Shown here piece by piece: positions 9,406-19,445 of a stretch of DNA of 64,000 nt. The translations under genes and the position numbers were made by a program. Location of the stretch: contig OX422187.1 in assembly GCA_949130485.1 (NCBI GenBank), forward strand, positions 8,582,205-8,646,204, in the 5' to 3' direction. Position 1 is the first letter of the stretch, and each line of letters begins with the position of its first letter. Source of the stretch: Agelas oroides. Its lineage: Eukaryota > Porifera > Demospongiae > Agelasida > Agelasidae. Below the pieces are notes generated by a model. That model was not told the DNA's origin, did not search any database, and was given only the letters and a program-made list of their open reading frames with translations.

Positions 9406-9995
9406 GGGGCGTGGCGCGGAGGGTCTGGGGACGAGACTACTAGCTTTCACAAGCAGGCACTACGAACTACTCACACTACAGCACTCTACTAAAACTCCTT
9501 GTTTTGTTTTTTTAAGTCGATCTAAGCTTATCTTCAAAGTTCCGACCACCACATTAGGGGTTCCGCCAGCCCACATCTTAACTAACTTAATTATAAACTG
9601 ATTATTGGATGCCAATGCCGGCAGGAAATGGGGAAAATCCCCAATTTTACGGACAGTGAACGGATGAAGACTCCCAAAACTGACTGTGCACTAAAAGTTT
9701 GGGGCGTGGCGCGGAGGGTCTGGGGACGAGACTACTAGCTTTCACAAGCAGGCACTACGAACTACTCACACTACAGCACTCTACTAAAACTCCTTGTTTT
9801 GTTTTTTTAAGTCGATCTAAGCTTATCTTCAAAGTTCCGACCACCACATTAGGGGTTCCGCCAGCCCACATCTTAACTAACTTAATTATAAACTGATTAT
9901 TGGATGCCAATGCCGGCAGGAAATGGGGAAAATCCCCAATTTTACGGACAGTGAACGGATGAAGACTCCCAAAACTGACTGTGCACTAAAAGTTT
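9406..9995. repeat. 295-bp tandem duplication, left arm only
   Basis: Segment 9406-9700 is repeated at 9701-9995 with an offset of exactly 295. The unit begins GGGGCGTGGCGCGGAGGGTC inside the TIR of the nested transposon, crosses the transposon/X junction and ends CTAAAAGTTT in X. The right arm has one copy. Because it spans a transposon boundary, it arose after the nested insertion. The copies look identical. Confidence 0.95.
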
Positions 9996-10070
9996 AACAA
10001 GACAGAGAGAAGTCTATCAGCTTGGATTCCAGGTTTGTCGACCTTGAAAGTAACATGGTTCTCTGCCACC

Positions 10071-10848
10071 TTACATTCTTGGTGGACCGTGTGTGGAATG
10101 GTACAACAAAAGCGACTGTTTTTCTGTACTGCAATCGAATGGAACTAGGTTTGTAGTCTGATCTGTATGCATGGTAAAATGTGCACAAGGCAGCTGGAAC
10201 AATACTGACTAAAGCCAGTAATGTGTATTTGCTCACAAAAGCACAATGCAATTATCTGTAAGGTGGAACACTCTTGGATGCACCAAGTTTGACTTCTTGT
10301 CCTATTCTGCAGCAAAAATTAGATTTTAGCAACCCACTAAATGAGGCTGGCTTGGGATTGGGTTCTAGCTGAAATTGAATGAATGAATGAATGAGATTTT
10401 AATAACAATCACGGCCAGGGTGGCCCATTAGTCAGAGAATACCCAATATATTGTGTTTCAACAGACATGAATAAACAAATTTACTGACACTCATTACTCA
10501 GGAGGGGTTCCTAGAACTTGATAACAATATCATCTGTTGTTCCACATCGAGAAATTGAAACTGAACCACGAACAGCCTCTGAGGACATATCGCAAAGCTG
10601 TGGTAAACATTAGCAAGCTTTCCCTCAGGCTCTACACCACCATAAGTCTCATGCAGCATCTGCTGCCCAGTGAATGAAAGCTGAATCCACCAACACAAAT
10701 TGCGCAACATAATTATGGACCTTGTATTGCCATTCTCTAACCAATAATTGAGAATGGTTGTGAATGTTGAGGACTTTCAAGATCTGTTTTGATTTCCTTG
10801 AGTATGAAGTTTGTGACACCTCTAGCTATATTAGCTGTATTAGCTAGG
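10071..10848. other. Stretch without a recognisable gene
   Basis: Includes a short GAAT repeat (10377-10393). An open frame of about 70 codons on the minus strand (10498-10710) is identical in the right arm but has no start context, signal or motif to support it. I see nothing else here. Confidence 0.4.
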
Positions 10849-11474
10849 TCAAAAATGTGGCAGGAAATGATGTGATAGAACATGGGATTTGTACCCTTTG
10901 TGCATGTTCTCCCGACATGGGATTTGTACCCTTTGTGCATGTTCTCCCGACATGGGATTTGTACCCTTTGTGCAGTTTTATGTTCTCCCGACATGGGATT
11001 TGTACCCTTTGTGCAGTTTTATGTTCTCCCGACATGGGATTTGTACCCTTTGTGCAGTTTTATGTTCTCCCGACATGGGATTTGTACCCTTTGTGCAGTT
11101 TTATGTTCTCCCGACATGGGATTTGTACCCTTTGTGCAGTTTTATGTTCTCCCGACATGGGATTTGTACCCTTTGTGCAGTTTTATGTTCTCCCGACATG
11201 GGATTTGTACCCTTTGTGCAGTTTTATGTTCTCCCGACATGGGATTTGTACCCTTTGTGCAGTTTTATGTTCTCCCGACATGGGATTTGTACCCTTTGTG
11301 CAGTTTTATGTTCTCCCGACATGGGATTTGTACCCTTTGTGCAGTTTTATGTTCTCCCGACATGGGATTTGTACCCTTCGTGCAGTTTTATGTATTCCCT
11401 CAGGAATACATAAAACTGCACGAAGGGTACAAATCCCATGTTCTAACACAACGTTTCCAGCCACACATTTTTGA
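10849..11474. repeat. 41-bp minisatellite inside an inverted-repeat element (left arm)
   Basis: The unit contains CATGGGATTTGTACCC, TTTGTGCAGTTTTATG and TTCTCCCGA. About twelve units follow the first partial one; the first two are 34 bp because they lack AGTTTTA. The array ends in a near-perfect hairpin centred at about 11400, where the unit meets its own reverse complement (TTTTATGTATTCC / GGAATACATAAAA). The whole is framed by imperfect inverted repeats starting TCAAAAATGTGG (10849) and ending CCACACATTTTTGA (11474). The unit has no stop codon in any forward frame, and 41 is not a multiple of 3, so all three forward frames are open for 170-206 codons. I regard these as spurious. Confidence 0.9.
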
Positions 11475-11900
11475 TGTTTTAGGAATACATAAAACTGCAT
11501 GAAGGGTACAAACCACACACCCACAGAAGCCCGGGCACATGGAAAAGCAGGAAATGGTAATGAAATGGAAACTGAAAATGGAAATTGGAAACGAAAATGG
11601 GAGCAAATAATGCACCAATCACTGATGCAATGTTTTCTTCACTGACTCCAAGTAGTGTGCTTTGTCATTCCTCTTGTATCAGAGAGTCGGTAGACTCTCT
11701 ATGTAGGGATGGCGCCGACGCGCAATATATGCAATACTTAAGCAAAAGCCTTATAACTTTACCACAAACACGCTAAAAGCTTATTTAAGCGCCCAGGCTT
11801 CCTCTTTGAGTGCCTTTGTGATCAGCAAGACTCATACAAGTGGCCAAAAGCCACACGGAAGACAACTAAACACAAGTGTGCACTAGCAAAAGTGCCATTT
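11475..11900. other. Low-complexity MITE-like stretch, no gene
   Basis: It contains a further inverted piece of the 41-bp unit (about 11482-11512). A block reading GGAAAAGCAGGAAATGG with repeated GAAATGG motifs follows (11538-11600); its inverted relative lies at 19968-20060. A short inverted pair GAGAGTCGGTAGACTCTC is at 11682-11699. No gene is visible. Confidence 0.5.
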
Positions 11901-12006
<106 letters not shown>

Positions 12007-12229
12007 GTTACGACTTTTGTTCAAAGAACAATAACTCAAAAACGGTTCAAGCACTCACCGTAATTTTAGCACGAAACTGATGCTTATCACAGCGCGGAGC
12101 TCTACGACCACTCAGCGTCTTCATAGCTTCAAATTCACCCTGGTCAACAAAAGCCATTCACAACACTCTGAGGCTGCTGTGCGTTGCTTAGGACGCCATC
12201 TTCTAAATTGTGTACGCATGCGCACACGA

Positions 12230-12280
12230 AGTCTCGTTCCCAGACCTAAGACCAAGGTCATTGGTCTGGAAGCGAGACTA
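12230..12280. mobile_element. Miniature hairpin of the AGTCTCGT family (mirror 53410-53460)
   Basis: AGTCTCGTTCCCAGACC pairs with GGTCTGGAAGCGAGACT across a short loop that itself pairs (AAGACCAAGG / TCATTGGTCT). It is a reduced member of the TIR family that bounds 8305-9443. It overlaps a stretch (12006-12530) with no gene. Confidence 0.6.
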
Positions 12281-12530
12281 GTACACAAGCGAAATTGCAC
12301 TAGCGGCTAGAGACAGGACCCATTAGTGAACTTTGACCTTTTACGCCGCGGTTCCAAACCCATGAGAAAACCTCGTTCCATGCAGACCCAGGTGAGGCCA
12401 GTGCCACGTGGCATTTTCCGTGTGTAAAAGGCGAGGAAGATTGATAATATTGAGGTGAGTATTGTAGCTACGTAGATCTAGGGTAGCAACATAGATGACA
12501 CTAGCTATAGTAAATTTATTTCATGAAAGT

Positions 12531-13547
12531 AAGTGACCTTTTTATTGAAAATCTACAGAGTTGGTAAAACCAGTTCCCCACTGGCCAGTTCTGATGTCAA
12601 GTTTTATACACATGGCCTAAAGCGGAGAGAAAGTTCATTTCTAACAGTAAGGGGGCAGTTTACAAACTATTTTTTTCCTGAAAATAACATTCTGACGTTA
12701 AGAGTGAGGGAGGTAGACTCATAGTCTGGCGAAGCGTGTGAGGGTCTGGTCTAACACCTATATACCTGACCTGTCCCCACTGCAAATATATTGCAGCTCC
12801 AATCAAATCGCGGAACGCCACGGGAATGTATATAGAACAATACATGTAGCAACTTTAGGCTACCATAGTTTGGAGGAAGAACAGCTAAAGTTATTAGTAA
12901 ACTACCTTCCTGCAAGAGCGTGATTGCATCGATGTTCTTCCCACGGGCTAAGGGATGTATCTCTGCCTGGCTTCCTTCCCCTTCCGTTTGGTAAGCTCAG
13001 CCCTGGTAGTTCACTGCCTGTATTCAGTACACGGCCAAGATAACATTGTACTGCTTGTCAATCACGTTTCAGACGCAGGCAGAAAGAATGTACATCGAAT
13101 CCCGCGTTATAATGACATTCATATCATGAATAAGCTTATAACTAGTGTAGATGCAAGGCATCTTGGGGCGAGCCTGAGCGAGCGGTACAATACCACATGG
13201 ATGCCATATCGGTAATAGTATAGTCAGTACACATTACATCACAACTCTGAAAGTGTTGTTGTGCAATGCTGTTGTTTCGTCTCTGGTATGCAGGTGTGCA
13301 AGTATGGATGACTCATTGATGGTTGAACTGTGTTGTTAAAAAGAGGCGCCTTGTTAAATCACTGGGACAATACACCTTTCCATGCAGTTAGAGTAAAGAC
13401 ATGGTTTTAATAAGTGGGGGTGTGTACTGCTTGATACAGTGGTGTAGCAGAGGTTTGTAGTGTATATACAATGTTACTTCAAGGACGGTTTGTGCATACT
13501 GGTAGTAGTAGTATGTTGCGTAGGTTAGGTGAGTTTGCTATAATATA
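12531..13547. other. Inverted-repeat element debris, no intact gene
   Basis: Segment 12725-13180 begins near GTCTGGCGAAGCGTGTGAGGG and ends near CTTGGGGCGAGCCTGAGCGAGC. Both ends recur at 16505-16640 in opposite order, so they are probably termini of one MITE family. Small open frames here are present in both arms but carry no recognisable domain. Confidence 0.45.
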
Positions 13548-14206
13548 TTAATTTACTTGCTGGAAAGGAAATAGAGGGTTGAAAAGCAGATCAGTCAGTT
13601 TGTGAACACGAGAGCAGGCAACAAATGTCAGTCCACATGCGGACTCTTTCCAACGTTGATCACCACTTTGTCTAGGGTAAGGCCCTGTGCCTTGTGGATA
13701 GTGACAGCCCATGCTAGCTTTAGTGGCAGTTGCAATCGTGACCACTGGGCACTTGATGCAGACCAGGTGTGGCGGATGGGGACAATGTTCCGTAAGGAAG
13801 TGTGGGACTTGGGTAGGAATCAAACCGTAGCATAACAGAAACTGGCAGGTTGGGTGGTGCTTGACCACTTTTGTAGCAAATGGCTATTACTGTTCTCATG
13901 GCTCCGTTGACCAGTCCAAAGGTTGGAAGTGAGCATCACCCGAGCACCATGTGCTATGCAAATAACTGGGTCCAGTCCAGCTGCATCATCAGACGAAGCC
14001 TTGGATGCTATTGGCCCTGTGTGAATGGCTTTTGAGCAGCGTGCCTAACACGACCTCTCTCCCTTCGCTTTCTCGCTCCTTTGTTCCGCTGTCTCTGCAG
14101 CACGTCGAGCTCTGTCTCTCTTGTTTCTGGGCCGTCTCCAATCTTCGGCGACTTCTTGCTCCTGTGGTGGCTTGAGAGCTCTTCTAGAACTGCTCTGGGT
14201 ATCCAT
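13548..14206 (-). pseudogene. PIF1/Helitron-type helicase remnant (left arm)
   Basis: On the minus strand an ATG at 14206 opens a charged N-terminus (MDTQSSSRRALKPPQEQ, then an Arg/Glu-rich RDRARRAAETAEQR). This resembles the start of Helitron-encoded proteins I know from sponges and corals. After a stop and a jump, the C-terminal end of a PIF1-type helicase follows: GARVMLTSNL, then LPLKLAWAVTIHKAQGLTLD (motif V region), then GLTFVACSRVHKLTDLLFNP (motif VI region), ending near 13548. At least two frameshifts are visible. The Rep/HUH domain and helicase motifs I-IV are absent. It is an internally deleted, non-autonomous Helitron-type relic; termini were not defined. Confidence 0.7.
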
Positions 14207-15390
14207 GTTCAACAAAACTTATAGTCTAAAACGATGAACGTGGATCAAAACTCAGAAGTAGGGCTCTAGATTAGAGTACCGTAGAGTACTTACTTTGACC
14301 AAGTGTTCTTTTCGATATTCCGTCCGCACTTGAACTCGGCGTGCGCAATTTTTCGGGTTAAAAGAGTCAACTTGCATTTACGGAACGACGTACGACAGAT
14401 AATATAATAATAATAATAATATCATGGCGTACCGTAGTACGCCATATGTAGGGATGACCCCCCAAAAAAATGGCGGCCACATTAAAAGTGCACAAATGAC
14501 ACGCTCGAAATGTCTGCGTTAGATTAGTCAACGGCCTCCATGAGCCATATCAGGCATTATCGAGTACTTCCATGGGCAACAGGACCGTTAAATTTGCTGG
14601 AGAGCATCGCTGAAGTACCAGACCGGCAAGTCGCTAAAACGGGCAAATCATCTATCTTCTGACTTTCTTTCTTCTGTCAGTGTAACTGTCAGCCAGGCTA
14701 GCACAATAACCGCTGTAGCTATTACAACGATTCAAACGCGAACAAACGACATAAATCACTGGGTATTGCACTCACTACTTATCGTTATCGTAGAACTCGA
14801 ACTATTCCTCAGTGATTCTCAAGCACTCCGATGTTAATGCTTAGTGCAAATACGCCATTTTGCCAGAATAAGATTATTCATAGCAAGTACGCCCCCCCGG
14901 AAGCTCAACTGAGCACGTGTTTAGATCCAGCTTACCGTTAAAGATGGGCAACAGCCAAAGTCAGGTATATAGTATAACGCAAAACATAGAGAGGGGATGT
15001 GCATGTTTCCAGGAGAACTTGAAGGTATATGTATTGCTAGAGCTGCTGTAAATGAAAGTGTATGTGTCATAATGTGAGGACTCCTGCAAGTGCAGCAGTT
15101 TCTACTTCCATTCAATTTTTATTTTCAACTTTAACATTTCAAATTTGCTTTACGACAAAAATGCATATAGTACACATACAATGTTTAGTTAAAGGTATAG
15201 CATTTTGGCTGGTGTCTTCTTAACATCCTCCTTTTGTGTTGTGCCTGAGTCCTCATATTCCTCCAACGCAGCAATTAGCAGCCTATTGGTAGCTTGGTCC
15301 TCGAATTGCTCTATTGCAGCTAGTACTTGAAGTCGGGCACCACCCCCCCTACGTCCACATCGCGTCCACCTGACGTCATTCACGTGATAG
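14207..15390. other. Promoter-like and unassigned sequence, no gene
   Basis: It contains the ATGGCGTAC..GTACGCCAT hairpin and ATA/ATT repeats (14401-14450), a poly-A stretch near 14461, and a poly-C run at 14888-14896. I see no gene. A minus-strand frame of about 80 codons at 15189-15434 has no recognised motif and overlaps the MITE at 15391. Confidence 0.4.
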
Positions 15391-15492
15391 GTGTTCCCAG
15401 GCCTTCCCCGTTTTTCGCGCTCTTCCGCTGCCATGTATTATACTGAATGCAAACCGAAGAACGAAAACGGGGGAGGCCTGGGAACAAGGCTA
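15391..15492. mobile_element. Hairpin MITE of the GTTCCCAGGCC family (mirror 50203-50303)
   Basis: GTTCCCAGGCCTTCCCCGTTTT pairs with AAAACGGGGGAGGCCTGGGAAC across an inner stem TTTGC..TTCGG-type segment. It has no coding capacity. Relatives in the arms are near 19035, 19205, 19790-19860 and 20547. Confidence 0.65.
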
Positions 15493-15877
15493 CGAAAAAC
15501 TCTCTGCAGACTTTGTCCCCACAGAGCTCACATACATGTAGTATTGAGTCGTAAGACACCATTACAGCAACAGTTTTACAGTGAGTATCTATTGGTTTGA
15601 CACCACAGCGTTAGGATCTATGGAATTTATAAGCATCTCATGTGCTTTGCACTTGGGTTTTATGAGGCTTTGCTTGGGCTTCTAAACACCATAAATAAAT
15701 TTACAATTTCACTTGGAAGCATTTGAATTTATGATTGTTTGTTCTTTGTGAACACCACAGTTCTATGCTTTCATACTTTACAGACCATGCATCTTCCCCT
15801 CGCCTTCCTTTCCCATCTCTCTTCTCTCTTATCCTATTTCAAAAAAACAATAAAAAAAAAACACAACAGGAACAAGT

Positions 15878-16476
15878 CACAAAAAAGTTTTCTGAATGAA
15901 AACAAGCGCATGTAGGGATGGAACCCTCATAAACCAGCCAAACAAGATGGGAATGACACCGCAACACATTCACACCATCCCTACATCTTGTGCCATTTTG
16001 CCAACTATGCACAACACAAAACTCTCTACACACTCACTAAATGAACACCGTACTTTCACTCCACACCCTTCCACATAAAGGACAATCCATATCTGCCACA
16101 TTCAGCAGCAATAAAATTTAACAACATAACTTAAAACTCCCAACATACCATACAGACCCAGCACTGCTCACAGTTTCTGCATACAAGACGGACTATACCT
16201 GCCGTGCTCAGTAGCAACTACATTGCACCCACCCACAACATAACACACCCTCCATGCACATCAACATGCACTACACACCCAGCAATACCTTCCCCACTGC
16301 CTTCCACAACCCTCCTATGCACACAACTAACAAACACAAAACATAGTTGGCAAAACGGCACAAGATGTAGGGATGGTGTGAATGTGTTACGGTGTCATTC
16401 CCATCTTGTTTGGCTGGTTTTTGAAGGTTCCATCCCTACATGCGCTTGTTTTCATTCAGAAAACTTTTTTGTGACT
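15878..16476. mobile_element. Foldback of two ~115-bp inverted GATGTAGGGATGG elements (mirror 49219-49821)
   Basis: The left half begins GTCACAAAAAAGTTTTCTGAATG and includes CATGTAGGGATGGAACC and CCATCCCTACATCTTGTGCC. The right half is its reverse complement. Each half is itself a MITE with (A)TGTAGGGATGG termini. The roughly 350 bp between them is AC-rich (many CACA and CACCC words) and holds no gene. Confidence 0.65.
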
Positions 16477-16504
16477 TCATATATGAAAATTGCACCGCTC
16501 AACT

Positions 16505-18400
16505 CGCTAGTGTGGGGCTCGCTCAGGCTCGCCCCAATAACCAGTTAATACACATTCCATGATGCACCAGTCAGGTATAGACATTAGACCAGATCCTTGT
16601 GCTGTGCGCTTGGGTCCGGCTTCGCCAGACTAGTAGACTCATTAAAATAAGCCTGTTACATGCAAACAATTACGAAATGGAATATCCCACAGTAGCTATA
16701 GCTAGATGACCATCTGTTTGATACACTGGCCATGGCTACTATATTCAAGGACGTTTTACTTCCAATTGTGCAGCTGGTATTTGAGGGCAGTGTCTGATCA
16801 GCATTTGACGGTAGGCATGACATTATGAGGATAGGGGAGGGGGATCACAAATTAATGTCACAGTTACATTATTTGGAAAAATGGTTTGTATATAGATGCC
16901 ACCTAAATATGTACACAGTGAGTCAATCCATGCATAGCTCAGAGCAGAATTTGATTGGTATACTTTGCCTGACACTTGTAATGCTTTTTATCTTACATTT
17001 CAGGACTTCGTGCAGCTGGGTTGGAGCTACAGAGGGATATCACTCACACTGGAGTACAAATGTGCTCAGCAGGCAGAACGTCCTTTTGCTTGTGTAACCT
17101 GTCAACTTCATTCGCAAATTGTAATAATAACATGCTCCTTGTCCTAAACTCAGTGTTTCTAGTAATAGTTATATCCCTCCCTGGGGGGTGGTCATTTTAC
17201 ACATTTGTGTCAGGCGTAGCCTGACACCAATATGCAAGACCACACCCCATGGATAGATATAACTATTATATAACTCGTTACATAGGCAACATCACTGCAG
17301 AAGAGAGATATGAGCAACATTCTTATATGTTGCCTAGGTAACAGGTTATATTGTTAATTGAGCCATGATATAATACTTCTTGGTAATGGAGTTACAGGTT
17401 GTACAGGATAGGGTGGAAGAAAATTGCTGTGGGAGCTATTAGAACAGTGGCATAAGAACCAGTTTGTGGGGAGATGGGCTGGAAAAAGAAGAAGAGAGAT
17501 GTATGGACAGAGATTCTGGAAGTTTTGGTTAAGAGAGATTGGTGAAACCAGATAATGAAAGAGCGAGGTGTAGGTTGGAGGGAGGATTACGATATACTAC
17601 TGAGAAAGGCTAAGAGTCAGGGTCGGCAGCAGTTCAGAAAAGGAAGATAGGAACAAAAAGAACAAAACTGAGCAAACTGTCTAGAACAGGTAGACATGGA
17701 AAGTAGTTAAAGAACAGCAGGGGCCAGAGAGGTACATGGGCTCATGGGAAAGACATCTGGCCACGTTAGGTTGAGGTTCTGATTGAAGTCAGGTCCTGCA
17801 GGGTTGTTTGAAGATGAGATGTGGATTGGCAGAGGTGGGCAGATGTGTGCTTTGTAGCTAGTGGAGGATAATTTCACAGATTCTGCACCAGCCATTTCTT
17901 CAGTCACAGGCAGTCATTAAAGTAACTTCGAAACCAGTCGCATTGCACAGACTGGGAACGAGAAAAGTAGCTCAATCGCGGTGCGCGCGCGTTCAGATAC
18001 ACAATTATGCACTAGAGGTCAAAGTTCACTAATGGGTTTTATTCCTGTCTCTAGCCGCAATCGCCAGCGGACAGTACGCGTGGCTGTTACGGTCTTTTCC
18101 TCCCGCTGGCATTGGGAAAGGCTTATGAACACTACGTAAGTAAGGCGCTGCATTCAGCTGCTTACTTGTAGCTACACTGAAAATAGCCTACTCACAGCTT
18201 TATTGAACTGTAAAGCTAGGATGGTCAGTTGTCAGTATGATAGTAGTTTCTTCATGTGATTGACAACTGAAATTGGTTTCACAAAGTTTGGTAGGAAGAG
18301 TGGTTGGCCCTTCATCAGGTTCTAGCTGGCTACATTACACATAATACATGCCTGGCTAAACTGTCAACGCCGTTTCAAGTTCTAGTGTTGTGATTACACT
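16505..18400. other. Region without intact genes
   Basis: Segment 16505-16640 carries the GGGCTCGCTCAGGCTCGCCCC and GGCTTCGCCAGACTAG termini also seen near 12725 and 13180. About 17150-17370 holds an inverted pair around GTTATATC / GATATAAC. Bases 17995-18065 repeat, inverted, a segment of 12290-12345 (CTCTAGCCGC and TTCACTAATGGG). No gene is recognised; the frames present in both arms lack motifs. Confidence 0.45.
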
Positions 18401-18477
18401 TGAAATAGGCTTAGGTCTGAGATTAACATCAAAAAAGTGCAGAAACAAGACTTAAAAACATAAAAAATGTAAAACAG

Positions 18478-19445
18478 ATGTCAGGATGGCATGCCAAAAA
18501 GTAGGCAAACAAGGTAGGGATAATCGCATGAAAGCAAAGGTCAACATATTGGCAAAGCCCCATCCCTACATCTTTTTCACACTACAGCTGATGCTAGTCT
18601 CGTGCCCAGCCCCTCCCCGCACGTGCGAGAAAGAGGGTCTGGTGTTCTGAACAACTTTTCTTGTCACATGGGGCGGGGTAGCTCCCCGATCTGAGAGCTC
18701 GAATCAGATTCTAGAACGCATAATTATATGTGCATGACGTAAGCGATCATATTTTGAACCGAATTGTAGGTACAAAAAACTTACCTCGCAGCTCGTTCTC
18801 AGCTTTCCAAGAAACTTTGCGGCCTTATCAAGCTTTTGTAAACCATACCGTGCAGCAGTCTAAGTTGTCAGATAACTCGAGTCCCGGATGTAAAATGTAA
18901 ATATGACATTCTTTACGCCATAGGCCCCGCCCCATGTGACAAGAAGTGTCGCTCAGAACACCAGACCCTCTTTCCACTTTTCGGTGGAGGGGTCTGGGCA
19001 CGAGACTAAGCTGATGCAATGCTGCTAGATCATATCAGCCTCGTTCCTGAGCCAACATGTGGGAGAAGGAATGTGGCCTGGGGACAAGGTTAAAACCATG
19101 CCATGTACTTTAACGACACTATCATAAGTCTGCAGTCTACTCCAACTCACTGCTTAAGTTGTTGAGGAGGTTCCGTATAACATAATGCTACCAAGAGGGT
19201 CATACTAGCCTCATTACCAGGACATGTGGGAGGAGGAGGTGGCCTGAGAATGAGGCTACAGCCATGAACTGCCAGTAATAAAGGTTGTGAACTTGTGGTA
19301 TGTTTTAGGAAGACCCCCATGCACTAACTGTAGTGTGAAAAAGATGTAGGGATGGGGCTTTGCCAATATGTTGACCTTTGATTTCATGCGTTATCCCTAC
19401 CTTATTTGCCTACTTTTTGGCATGCCATCCCTACATCTTTTTACG
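18478..19445. mobile_element. Nested inverted MITEs: GATGTAGGGATGG pair enclosing AGTCTCGTGCCCAG pair (mirror 46240-47210)
   Basis: Outer inverted copies at about 18478-18585 and 19336-19445 share GGCATGCCAAAAAGTAGGCAAA and CCCATCCCTACATCTTTTTC. Between them are two inverted copies of an AGTCTCGTGCCCAG...GAGGGTCTGGTGTTCTGA element (18596-18690 and 18895-19012), around the shared word CATGGGGCGGGG. This is a foldback within a foldback. It contains no gene. Confidence 0.65.

Larger units (their letters stand above)
8305..9443. mobile_element. Non-autonomous transposon with ~85-bp TIRs carrying gene fragments (left)
   Basis: The ends are inverted repeats of about 85 bp beginning TAGTCTCGTCCCCAGACCCT and running through GCGCCACGCCCC and GGAGGGTC..GGTCTGGTAAACG. 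The element sits inside X between two copies of CTTTC (8300-8304 and 9444-9448), a 5-bp target duplication. Inside lie further inverted segments (ACTTCCACCCC at about 8445 and 8690), a RecQ-like helicase fragment on the minus strand (8845-9256) and an exon-like segment on the plus strand (8569-8681). It has no transposase. It resembles a transposon that has captured host gene pieces. Confidence 0.75.
7644..10070 (-). mobile_element. TTAA-type element 'X', left arm, with nested insertion
   Basis: One end is TTAA|GGTGGCGGCGG at 7640-7643, the other CTCTGCCACC|TTAC at 10070. Both match the termini of the spacer X copies (GGTGGCA...TGCCACC with TTAA flanks). Internal X landmarks are present: GCAAAGCAAGATTGCCCTAAAC (in reverse), the GATAAGCTTAGATCGACTT block, and a frame of about 84 codons. 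X is interrupted at 8305-9443 by another element and carries a 295-bp tandem duplication at 9406-9995. The second TTAA has become TTAC. X has no recognisable transposase and is probably non-autonomous. The TTAA target suggests piggyBac-like or Kolobok-like mobilisation. Confidence 0.75.

Noticed and set aside
10857-11502. Three overlapping long open frames in the 41-bp array as protein genes
   Set aside because: They follow directly from a stop-free tandem repeat whose length is not a multiple of 3. There is no start context, no signal and no flanking coding sequence.
15189-15434. Short conserved frame present in both arms as a gene
   Set aside because: It overlaps a hairpin MITE. Conservation between arms only reflects the overall near-identity of the palindrome.
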